A DNA stretch of 55,837 bases from assembly GCA_026415035.1 (NCBI GenBank), contig JAOAHX010000003.1, positions 18,690 to 74,526 of the forward strand, written 5' to 3'. Shown one piece after another: positions 38,301 through 44,631 of the stretch; the stretch's first letter is position 1; each line of letters begins with the position of its first letter. Source of the DNA: Thermodesulfobacteriota bacterium (GTDB taxonomy: Bacteria; Desulfobacterota; BSN033; UBA1163). A model generated the notes under the pieces. The model searched no databases, was not told where the DNA came from, and worked only from the letters and a program-made list of their open reading frames with translations. Made by a program: the position numbers and the translations under genes.

Positions 38301-41085
38301 CCAGAAGACCATTCAGCGGGGGGCAAACGGGGTCAAGATCGATTGGCCCGTCCTCATGGCGGGAGACCCCCACGCCCGCCAGAAATTCCTCAGGGGAGAG
38401 AGGACGGTCCTCCCCCAAGACCCGGCCACCTTGGCAAAGCGCCTGATCAACCTCATCCGGGTCTGGAACATCCAGATCATCGAGGTCCTCGGCGCCTCGG
38501 GTTTCAAAGACATCAAGAAGACCGTAGGGGAGGAGAATCGCCTGATCATCTTCGACGATTTGGAAGAGAGGATATACGACATCTTCCACGACCCGCATCG
38601 CTTGAGACGAAACGAGGAAGCCAACAAAGCTAGGGTCCAAAGGGAGGGTCTGATGGCGGGCCTTGGATGGCGTTACAGCCAGTTGAAAGGGATGATCCAA
38701 CCCACCCCGCCTCCCCATCGATTCTACGACGAAAAGATGCCCCGGGCCTGTCACCGGATCTTCGACCAAGATCACGTCTGGCCCGCCTGGCTCCTTTCGT
38801 CCGTAGGCCGAATGGCCTCGGGGGATCTGGCCACCCTCTCCCTCAAGAAGGTGGAGTCGATAGGAAATCTCGGCGATGGTTTCGATGCCATCGGGATCTG
38901 TTTCAGGCAGGACCCAGACGGGATTTCAGAGGAGAAGCTCGATGAGGTCTCGACCGCGCTCCAGCTCTCTCCCACGCTTCGACTGAAGACCCCCTTTTTA
39001 GGGGCTGGGATGTCCGTGGGATCGATCGGACCCGGAACCTGGCGGGCGAGGGTCCTGGCCACCTGCCGCCTCAAAACCCAGCTCGACACAGGAGAGGGAG
39101 GATATCCGACCTTCTACCTCCTCGATGCCAAATGGAATCCCCTCGACCTTTCCGATGAGCAGGTCATCCTCCTGGGAAGGGTGATGGAGGAGCGGAAACT
39201 GATCACGGTCGAGGAACTGATCCGGCGCTGCCTGAGGAAGGGGGCCATCTTCCCGGAATACGAGGAGATCGCAGAGATCTTGAAGCAATATCCTCCTTCC
39301 ATGCCCGTCCAATATGTGCCGATCGTCACCCCTGCAGAGGAACCCTTCGTCTCGACCCAGCTCAAGACCGGGCTCTTCGGGGTCACCAAAGAGACCATCC
39401 GCCGGGCCAGGCGGGTCGTCATCACCTACAGTCAGGGCGCCAAACAGGGCGTAGGGGGCCATCTCCTCGGACGGAAGGTCTTCGGCCTGGTCTCGAGGCT
39501 CCGGGGCGTGCCCGAAGGGGTGAGCCTCATCTCCCCCTTCCCTTTCCACAATTGCTACTCGATCGAGGATGTCAAGGCCTTTATCGATGCAGTGAGGATG
39601 ATCAACCCCAGGGCCAGCATCTGCATCAAGGTCTCCCCTTCTCCGGACATCGAGTTCATCTTCTCCGGCCTTGCGAGGATCGCCAAGGACAACCGGATGA
39701 CGATCGAGATCTGGCTCGACGGCCCACGGGGCGGAACGGGCGCGGCCCCGGACATCATCAAGGGTCAGATGGGGATGCACATGGAGTATGCGATCCCCCT
39801 CTGTCACGAGAAATTGATGGACTCTGGCCTCAGGGAATATGTGGTCTTCATGGGAAGCGGTGGCATGCGCACCTGGGCGGATATCGTCAAAGGGATCGCC
39901 CTCGGCCTCGACGGGGTCGTCCTCGGGACGGCCGATCTGGTGGCGATCGGCTGTGTCCGAGACCGCAACTGCGAATCGGGCTGCCGAAGCGGCATCTCGA
40001 CGGTCAATCCCAAGATGCAGCTGCTTCGCAACGTCGAGCTCAATACCCAGCAGATCATCAACTTCAGGGCCATCTTGCAGGCCCAGGTGATCCGGGCGAT
40101 CGCTGCCCTGGGCATGAAAGACATCCGACAACTCCGGGGTCGTTACGATACGATCCGGTGGCCCCTCCTTGAGGAGAGGGTGGAGAGGCGGCGCCAGGCT
40201 CGGACGGCCCCTCTTCCCCCAGAGGTCCAGGTCGCCCCCCCGACCCAGGAACGTCCTCCCTTTAAACCCGTGGAGGCAGGCTCCTCTCCTCCCTCCGATT
40301 GCGGGGTCGCGGCCATTGTTTCGAACCGAATCATCCCGAGTCACGTGATGGACCTGATGCTCGATCGGATGGCCAACCGGGGGATGGATGGCGTGGGGAT
40401 CTGGAAGGGAGGATGTTATCCCCATCATCTCGATCACTATGCCCTCCATGTCCTGGTCAAAGGCACCCCTCAAGACGAAATCGAAGTCCGTCTCCTCTCC
40501 CAAAACCCTGGTCTCAGCTTAGGAAAGATCCGGCAGAGGGCAAGGGAAGAGGTCCTCGCCAGACGCCAGCGGATCATCGAAGAGATCTGCCGGAGATATT
40601 TCGGGGACCTCGAGGGGGTGGATCCCGACGGCGACTTGGGGAAATGCCGTATCCCGTACCGGCTCGACCCTGAGGGCAAGGAGCAGGACTTCCGATCTTT
40701 CGGGGAGAGGGATCCGGGGGATCTCTACCGCTTCTTCGTTCGGGTCCGCCGCCAAGCCCTCTTTCGGTTCATCGAAGAGGAGCTCCTCCGGGATGAGATC
40801 TGGCCTCCCCTGAAGTTGCGGTACGCCCATCTGACCCTTGAAAATTACCATGAGAACGAGGCCTTCCTCCGAGAGGCTGAAGACGAATATATCTATCGTC
40901 TGGCCCGGAGGATCACGAGGGAGAACTACGTCGAAGCGCCCACCAAAAGGCGGCCATCCTCTCCTGCGGAAAGAACTCGGGTTGCTGGAAGAGCGATGGC
41001 CGCTATATCCCCTGGCAGCTTCCCGATGCCCCGGTCAACATCATCCACCGCAGGCTGGCCACGGGGTCCGTCGTCGATCAGCTGA
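35311..41085 (+). CDS. Giant GlcD/GlcF-ferredoxin-glutamate synthase fusion, part 1 (before frameshift)
   Basis: Residues 1 to about 460 form a PCMH-type FAD domain and FAD-oxidase C domain (GLGTLRHG, GTEGQLGIITRV, DPHGILNPGKFF), as in GlcD and D-2-hydroxyacid dehydrogenases. Next come GlcF-type clusters (Cys519/522/525/529 and Cys569/572/575/579), then a two-cluster ferredoxin (Cys654-664 and Cys687-697). A first glutamate-synthase-like barrel (about 700-1100) has lost typical motifs. A second (about 1220-1612) is canonical, with LDGPRGGTGAAP and the 3Fe-4S Cys1548, Cys1554 and Cys1558. A class II amidotransferase domain begins at Cys1664 (CGVAAIVSNR). The frame continues as nonsense after about residue 1879; the rest is encoded from 40947. 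No NAD(P)H subunit is present, so the FAD module could supply electrons from a hydroxyacid. That is inference. Confidence 0.85.
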   Translation: MKSKQKKSAWRKYLQAFLQETPDLKIIDDPEKFEYYRTDLNVDLPPLVRDLMLKSLPDLVLKPETEEHLKKILSFANEHRIPMTVRGAGTWGYGGSVPTQGGILVDLSLMNSVEVDAEALRVTVGPGARFLDIQKRLESKGLALSTIASGKGGTLVGWIATGGMGLGTLRHGPVKDQIVSLRVITPDGTVKDLSKEDPEIHYFIGTEGQLGIITRVTLRVVRLPSQWYPVALAFGNASSAYSFAKGLASKTTLQPEDIVLYHPNLISALHLPSDSKIATDLRHLVLVSFDNEEEVHRLKEHLEASGILPLDDALARDLWEKRFLPMSIKSLGPSLLASEVILPVGQVAPYLERLQEMARNLAVTLYPISHLINPGEVLLLVMMTTDNRKNIFYLDLIFIPMMLKLAVQSHQGKPYGIGIWNTPFLRHLFGRETLKTLRQYKRKVDPHGILNPGKFFATSGRWGSFQKALFQEDLFNLGLSASQWLMFRLLSLFPVEKLRLRTPMVSERLEPIAREILSCAQCGTCVTRCPVYRATGDETLSARGKFFTLKKAIEKGELELSKALPLYFCLRCGRCDEECQVHINHLPLFEALEGYLAEASGFPIEEIKRFIAEVENSPDFQRYLDVVRTGFDQKIHEKRNTFPRYRVWIDEAHCIHCGTCVDACIYSVRKRDESDPRLIRIEDEGLCRGCGSCIERCPQMAAGFPATMVELHPCFLEIDDPYWTGLTVARIDLEATTGKIPVSGTGQGDPHRGSGNDGIRFGHFHIVGPAQNLLYESTEDAIAIHLGQKPKYLTFHDGRILTPPPRLIHLKTPILFDLLPLKIDEGWLEALLEASKATGTRLTLTLDDFDRLRPRIGDRTGQIILRLTSDELKREGGRLREIPVELFEVEIDEAVLNKAGDLKGLLPEKALLSAVIKLDPEDITPDLQPSLALREWIDRLMASPFDLLCLTSDYNPTTKYYPTTDAVPAVHRYLIEQKARHRFSILGAGGIRSAADTQKTIQRGANGVKIDWPVLMAGDPHARQKFLRGERTVLPQDPATLAKRLINLIRVWNIQIIEVLGASGFKDIKKTVGEENRLIIFDDLEERIYDIFHDPHRLRRNEEANKARVQREGLMAGLGWRYSQLKGMIQPTPPPHRFYDEKMPRACHRIFDQDHVWPAWLLSSVGRMASGDLATLSLKKVESIGNLGDGFDAIGICFRQDPDGISEEKLDEVSTALQLSPTLRLKTPFLGAGMSVGSIGPGTWRARVLATCRLKTQLDTGEGGYPTFYLLDAKWNPLDLSDEQVILLGRVMEERKLITVEELIRRCLRKGAIFPEYEEIAEILKQYPPSMPVQYVPIVTPAEEPFVSTQLKTGLFGVTKETIRRARRVVITYSQGAKQGVGGHLLGRKVFGLVSRLRGVPEGVSLISPFPFHNCYSIEDVKAFIDAVRMINPRASICIKVSPSPDIEFIFSGLARIAKDNRMTIEIWLDGPRGGTGAAPDIIKGQMGMHMEYAIPLCHEKLMDSGLREYVVFMGSGGMRTWADIVKGIALGLDGVVLGTADLVAIGCVRDRNCESGCRSGISTVNPKMQLLRNVELNTQQIINFRAILQAQVIRAIAALGMKDIRQLRGRYDTIRWPLLEERVERRRQARTAPLPPEVQVAPPTQERPPFKPVEAGSSPPSDCGVAAIVSNRIIPSHVMDLMLDRMANRGMDGVGIWKGGCYPHHLDHYALHVLVKGTPQDEIEVRLLSQNPGLSLGKIRQRAREEVLARRQRIIEEICRRYFGDLEGVDPDGDLGKCRIPYRLDPEGKEQDFRSFGERDPGDLYRFFVRVRRQALFRFIEEELLRDEIWPPLKLRYAHLTLENYHENEAFLREAEDEYIYRLARRITRENYVEAPTKRRPSSPAERTRVAGRAMAAISPGSFPMPRSTSSTAGWPRGPSSIS
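40941..40952 (+). other. Single-base frameshift inside the giant fusion gene
   Basis: Amidotransferase homology leaves the first frame after codon AAA at 40945 and resumes in the -1 frame with AAG at 40947, reading on as AAILSCGKNSGCWKSDGRY. Adding one A to the run AAAA (40945-40948) would restore one open frame of about 2,539 codons. A missing base in a short A run, real or from sequencing, explains it best. The site is not a good programmed -1 slippery sequence. Confidence 0.8.
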
Positions 41086-42929
41086 ACTCCCATCCCTTCT
41101 CAGAACTCCACACCGCCCTGACCCATAACGGCGAGACGACCAATTATCGAACGATGCTCAATCGCGTCACCCAATTCAATCTCACCCCCCTTGCCCAGAC
41201 CGATACGGCGGTCGCCTCCCTGAAACTCCACCTGCTCAGCCAGTACTTTCAATATCCCTTCGATGCCCTCGTGGAATCCTTCTCCCCGACCACGGGCTGG
41301 ACATTGACCCAGTTGCCTCCGGAGGCGAAAGAACGCTTCGAACGGATCCAAGAGGTCGAACTTGAAAGTGCCCCCGATGGCCCTTACCAGTACCTCTGCG
41401 GCCGGATCGATCCCTACCGGAGGGTGATCGAGCGCCTCGACATCATCGACCCCTCCCTCTTGCGGCCCAACGTGGCGATGCTCTACGATGACGGAGAGAA
41501 TTTCGTGAGCATCATCTGTTCCGAAAAGCAGGGATGCGATGCGGGGATGGAGGAACTCCATCGGTTGGGCTTGACCAAAAGTCCCCTGGCCCCCCTGATT
41601 TTCACGGTCAACCCTGGGATGTTGAGCAGGGTCTTTTATGACGAGGCCGGCCGGATCACGGGGCACGAGGTCCTCGACAAATTCGGCCGCCGCATCGAGA
41701 TCCCGAGAGGGACCTTTCCCTCGGTTCAAATCCAAACCCTTCGACCGCCGGAGACAACCACATTCGATGGCCCTTCCCATCCTCCCGCCTTTTCCCGAAA
41801 AGAGGACTATGGAATCTGGGTCCGGGATCAAATCAAAGGTTGGAGTTTTCAGGAGTTCGAGGCCGCTCTGGATCGAATCACACAAAAGCTTCCTCCCCTT
41901 TCGGCCTTCGAAGAGCTGACCGCTCTCTATGACCGATTGCCGGGGATGGAGATCGGTGAAAAAGACCGGGCAGCCCTCCTCCACAGGGCTCGAGAAAGGA
42001 TCTATCAATTCCTCGACCGGTTGAACGGGGAGGAAGGGATGATCAAAGTCGGCCTTGAAACGGCGGGGAAATTAAAAAAACCCGGGAAGAGAGAGGAGGT
42101 CCTGGTAGTCGATGCCAGGGGATTCCTCCCGGAAGGCACCGACCCCCTCAGAGTCCTCGGCCCCTTCCTCGACCATGCCCACCGGATGGGATGGCGGAGG
42201 TTCGTCGTCTACCGGGCCGAGGGTCAGAGAGGGATCGGGATGGGTATCGGTTCAAAGGATACCTCCGATACGGTCATCGACATCTTCGGAAGCCCGGGCG
42301 AATATTGTGGGGCCTTCAATATGGGTGCCCTCCTCCGAATCCACGGCCACGCCCAGAACTTTACGGGGATGGTGATGCATTCGGGGACCCTCACCGTTCA
42401 TGGCGATGCGGGAAAGGTGACCGGATATGCCGCCAAAGGCGGGACCTTCAACATCCTCGGAAATGTCGTCGATCGGGGCTGGGTCTGCGCGGTAAGCGAC
42501 CCGAGGGGGCCCGGGCTGGAGGTCAACATTGTGGGCACCGGCCATGAACACCTCTGCCAGGCCCTCATGGGAGGGTCGGTCCTCATGCTCGGTCTGTGCC
42601 GGGGATACGATGGGCTCCTTCGAAGGCTCGAGACCCCCTACAGAGGGGCGAAAATCCTTGCCGGCGCCTCCGCGGGGGAGGTGATCTTCTACGACCCCGA
42701 AGGAAAGATCCAAGAGGCCCAGCACCGAGGCTGTCTCACCCGACCCCTCGATCCCCAGAAATGGTCCGAGATCGAGCGCCGCCTCTTAAAATTGGAGGAA
42801 ATCTTTGCCCTCGGGATCAAGGGAAAGAACGGGCAACTCACCCTCCAGGTCGAGGGAAGATCGGAGCCGCTCGGACCCGAGGCCTTCAAGTGGATCCTCC
42901 CCAAAGGGGAATTGGAAGGATATCATTAA
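40947..42929 (+). CDS. Giant fusion, part 2: class II amidotransferase remainder + GXGXG domain
   Basis: This frame carries the rest of the protein (about 660 residues) and has no start codon of its own near the beginning; the first ATG, at 41154, falls inside the amidotransferase fold. Visible are CGKNSGCW, HRRLATGSVVDQLNSHPFS (equivalent to HGRFPTNT), HNGETTNYRTM and QTDTAVASL of class II amidotransferases. A linker of about 270 residues follows, then the GXGXG beta-helix domain (GIGMGIGSKD, GAFNMGALL, GMVMHSGTLTVHGDAGKVTGYAAKGG split over several turns), as at the end of GltB. The order FMN barrel, amidotransferase, GXGXG differs from canonical GltB, where the amidotransferase is first. 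Translation as found here would fail unless the frame is corrected. Confidence 0.85.
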   Translation, partial: KAAILSCGKNSGCWKSDGRYIPWQLPDAPVNIIHRRLATGSVVDQLNSHPFSELHTALTHNGETTNYRTMLNRVTQFNLTPLAQTDTAVASLKLHLLSQYFQYPFDALVESFSPTTGWTLTQLPPEAKERFERIQEVELESAPDGPYQYLCGRIDPYRRVIERLDIIDPSLLRPNVAMLYDDGENFVSIICSEKQGCDAGMEELHRLGLTKSPLAPLIFTVNPGMLSRVFYDEAGRITGHEVLDKFGRRIEIPRGTFPSVQIQTLRPPETTTFDGPSHPPAFSRKEDYGIWVRDQIKGWSFQEFEAALDRITQKLPPLSAFEELTALYDRLPGMEIGEKDRAALLHRARERIYQFLDRLNGEEGMIKVGLETAGKLKKPGKREEVLVVDARGFLPEGTDPLRVLGPFLDHAHRMGWRRFVVYRAEGQRGIGMGIGSKDTSDTVIDIFGSPGEYCGAFNMGALLRIHGHAQNFTGMVMHSGTLTVHGDAGKVTGYAAKGGTFNILGNVVDRGWVCAVSDPRGPGLEVNIVGTGHEHLCQALMGGSVLMLGLCRGYDGLLRRLETPYRGAKILAGASAGEVIFYDPEGKIQEAQHRGCLTRPLDPQKWSEIERRLLKLEEIFALGIKGKNGQLTLQVEGRSEPLGPEAFKWILPKGELEGYH

Positions 42930-43022
42930 AAAATCCCGAGGGCCCCTTTCCCCTCATTTTTCTGTTGAAAATTGGTCGAAAGATTGGTAGGATGAGGAAA
43001 AATGATGGAGGAGGTGGGGCCA

Positions 43023-43310
43023 ATGGCAGTGCGGATCATCATCGATCGGAAGGTGAAGAAGGGCAAGGAAGCGGAATTTGCCAAATTGCTTCGAGACCTG
43101 AGAACCAAGGCGGTCTCTTCGAAGGGCTACATCTCAGGCGAGACGCTTCGTTCGCTGGAGGACCATCAAAATTACATCGTGATCACCACTTGGCAGAGCA
43201 TCGATGATTGGAAGGCCTGGGAGAAGGACCGGGAGCGGAAGAAGATCCAGGCCAAAATCGAAAAGCTTCTCTCCAAACCCTCCAAGACCAAGGTCTATGT
43301 CTATGCCTGA
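43023..43310 (+). CDS. Small ABM-domain (monooxygenase-like) protein
   Basis: This 95-residue protein has the alpha-beta fold of the antibiotic biosynthesis monooxygenase/Dabb superfamily: MAVRIIIDRKVKKGKEAEFA at the start, GYISGETL, and NYIVITTWQSIDDWKAWE. Such small dimeric proteins include haem-degrading and quinone-oxidising enzymes, but many have no known activity. I chose the ATG at 43023 because GGAGGAGG lies just upstream; an ATG at 43002 would add seven residues. It stands alone between the giant fusion and carA, which has its own promoter. Confidence 0.78.
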   Translation: MAVRIIIDRKVKKGKEAEFAKLLRDLRTKAVSSKGYISGETLRSLEDHQNYIVITTWQSIDDWKAWEKDRERKKIQAKIEKLLSKPSKTKVYVYA

Positions 43311-43322
43311 GATGAAAGGGTC

Positions 43323-43351
43323 TTGACATCTCTCGCCGGACGGGTTAATTA
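43323..43351 (+). promoter_or_regulatory. Sigma-70-type promoter of carAB
   Basis: TTGACA (43323-43328) and TAATTA (43346-43351) are 17 bases apart, giving a start near 43358 and a leader of some 95 bases that contains the attenuator hairpin. Confidence 0.65.
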
Positions 43352-43367
43352 AGGAGAAAATTTTTGT

Positions 43368-43441
43368 AGGGTTATGGCCAAACGTGTAGAAGCGGATAAA
43401 CCGACCCTCGACCCCTGAATAGGGATCGGGGGTCTTTTTTT
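43368..43441 (+). promoter_or_regulatory. Attenuator (terminator plus competing stem) in the carA leader
   Basis: A 14-bp stem with one mismatch (43403-43416 with 43421-43434) closes loop GAAT and runs into seven T, ending only 12 bases before the carA ATG: an intrinsic terminator within the leader. An upstream segment (43368-43375, AGGGTTAT) can pair with 43396-43408 (ATAAACC and ACCCT blocks), which takes up the base of the terminator's 5' arm. The two structures exclude each other, as in attenuation. I see no PyrR-binding consensus and no leader peptide, so the signal is unknown; pyrimidines or arginine are natural candidates. Confidence 0.6.
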
Positions 43442-43453
43442 ATGGGATGAAGG

Positions 43454-44587
43454 ATGAAATCGGTTCAGAAAGCCCTACTGGCCCTCGAGGATGGAACCGT
43501 CTTTGAAGGGAGGTCCTTCGGATTTCCCGGAGAGAAGGCGGGCGAACTCGTCTTCAACACGAGCATGACCGGCTATCAGGAGATCCTGACCGATCCCTCT
43601 TACGCCGGACAGATCGTCATCATGACCTATCCTCTCATCGGCAATTACGGAATCAATGAGAAGGATGTCGAATCGAAGGGCCCAAAGGTGGAGGGGTTCA
43701 TCATCAAGGAGAACAGCGCCCTCTTCAGCAACTGGCGGGCCGAGCGCTCCCTGACCGATTATCTCATCAGCCATCGGATCATGGGCGTGGAAGGGATGGA
43801 CACTCGGGCCCTCACCAAACATATTCGGGAGCGAGGGGCGATGAAGGCCATCCTCTCCACCGAGGATCTCGACGCCTCCCGCCTGATCGAGAAGGCGAAG
43901 GCCTCGCCCGGTCTGATCGGAAGGGATCTGGTCCGGGGGGTCACCTGCGAACGTCCCTATGTATGGACGGAATCGAACGACACCCAATTTTTGCGGCCTT
44001 CCGTGAAGGCCCGCTTTCGACCGAAGGTGGTGGTGATCGACTATGGCGTCAAGTTCAACATCCTCCGTTCCCTCAGGGACTGGGGATGTGAGGTGACGGT
44101 CGTTCCGGCCTCTTCGAGCGCGGAAACGGTTCTCTCTTACGGTCCCGACGGCATCCTCCTTTCCAATGGGCCCGGAGACCCGGAGGGAATCCCCTATGCC
44201 ATCGAAACGGTCAAACAGCTGATCGGGAAGAAACCGATCTTCGGGATCTGCTTGGGTCACCAACTCCTCGGGTTGGCCTTAGGAGGAAGGACCTTCAAAC
44301 TGAAGTTCGGCCACCGGGGGGCCAACCAGCCCGTGAAGAACCTCCACACCGGCAAGGTCCACATCACCTCCCAGAACCATGGATTTGCAGTGGATCCCGA
44401 TTCCCTCAACCCGAAAGAGGTGGAACTGACCGAGATCAACCTCAATGACCGAACCCTGGAGGGCCTCCGACACAAGCGGTTTCCGATCTTCTCGGTTCAG
44501 TATCATCCTGAGGCCTCTCCAGGCCCCCAGGATACCCTGGACCTCTTCGGCGAGTTTGTGAAGATGATGGAAAAGGACAAGGGATAG
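43454..44587 (+). CDS. carA: Carbamoyl-phosphate synthase small subunit
   Basis: This 377-residue subunit splits glutamine and passes ammonia to CarB for carbamoyl phosphate, used in pyrimidine and arginine synthesis. The N-terminal CPSase domain begins KALLALEDGTVFEGRSFG and contains FNTSMTGYQEILTDPSY. The class I amidotransferase domain has the nucleophile elbow GICLGHQLLGLALGG and the His-Glu pair in QYHPEASPGP. The length is typical. The ATG at 43454 lies 12 bases past the leader terminator, with a weak GGGATGAAGG ribosome site that overlaps the downstream flank of the hairpin. carB follows after 44 bases. Confidence 0.97.
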   Translation: MKSVQKALLALEDGTVFEGRSFGFPGEKAGELVFNTSMTGYQEILTDPSYAGQIVIMTYPLIGNYGINEKDVESKGPKVEGFIIKENSALFSNWRAERSLTDYLISHRIMGVEGMDTRALTKHIRERGAMKAILSTEDLDASRLIEKAKASPGLIGRDLVRGVTCERPYVWTESNDTQFLRPSVKARFRPKVVVIDYGVKFNILRSLRDWGCEVTVVPASSSAETVLSYGPDGILLSNGPGDPEGIPYAIETVKQLIGKKPIFGICLGHQLLGLALGGRTFKLKFGHRGANQPVKNLHTGKVHITSQNHGFAVDPDSLNPKEVELTEINLNDRTLEGLRHKRFPIFSVQYHPEASPGPQDTLDLFGEFVKMMEKDKG

Positions 44588-44631
44588 CTGAAAATAGAGA
44601 CCGACCTTTCGGAGAAGCACCGTAACGAGGT

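Noticed and set aside
38998-40503. Long open frame on the minus strand opposite the giant gene
   Set aside because: It is a by-product of GC-biased third positions; it has no ribosome site or recognisable domain and lies over a canonical FMN barrel. The same holds for the long antisense frames over nadE (14169-15497), carB (45301-46593 and 46798-47970) and katG (26613-27881).
40941-40952. Programmed -1 ribosomal frameshift in the giant gene
   Set aside because: In the incoming frame the site reads ACC AAA AGG, so neither tRNA would re-pair well after slipping back one base, and no clear downstream stem or internal ribosome-like site was found. A missing A in the run is simpler.
43359-43453. 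PyrR-binding loop or leader peptide in the carA leader
   Set aside because: No PyrR consensus is visible, and no short open frame with pyrimidine- or arginine-linked codons lies before the terminator.
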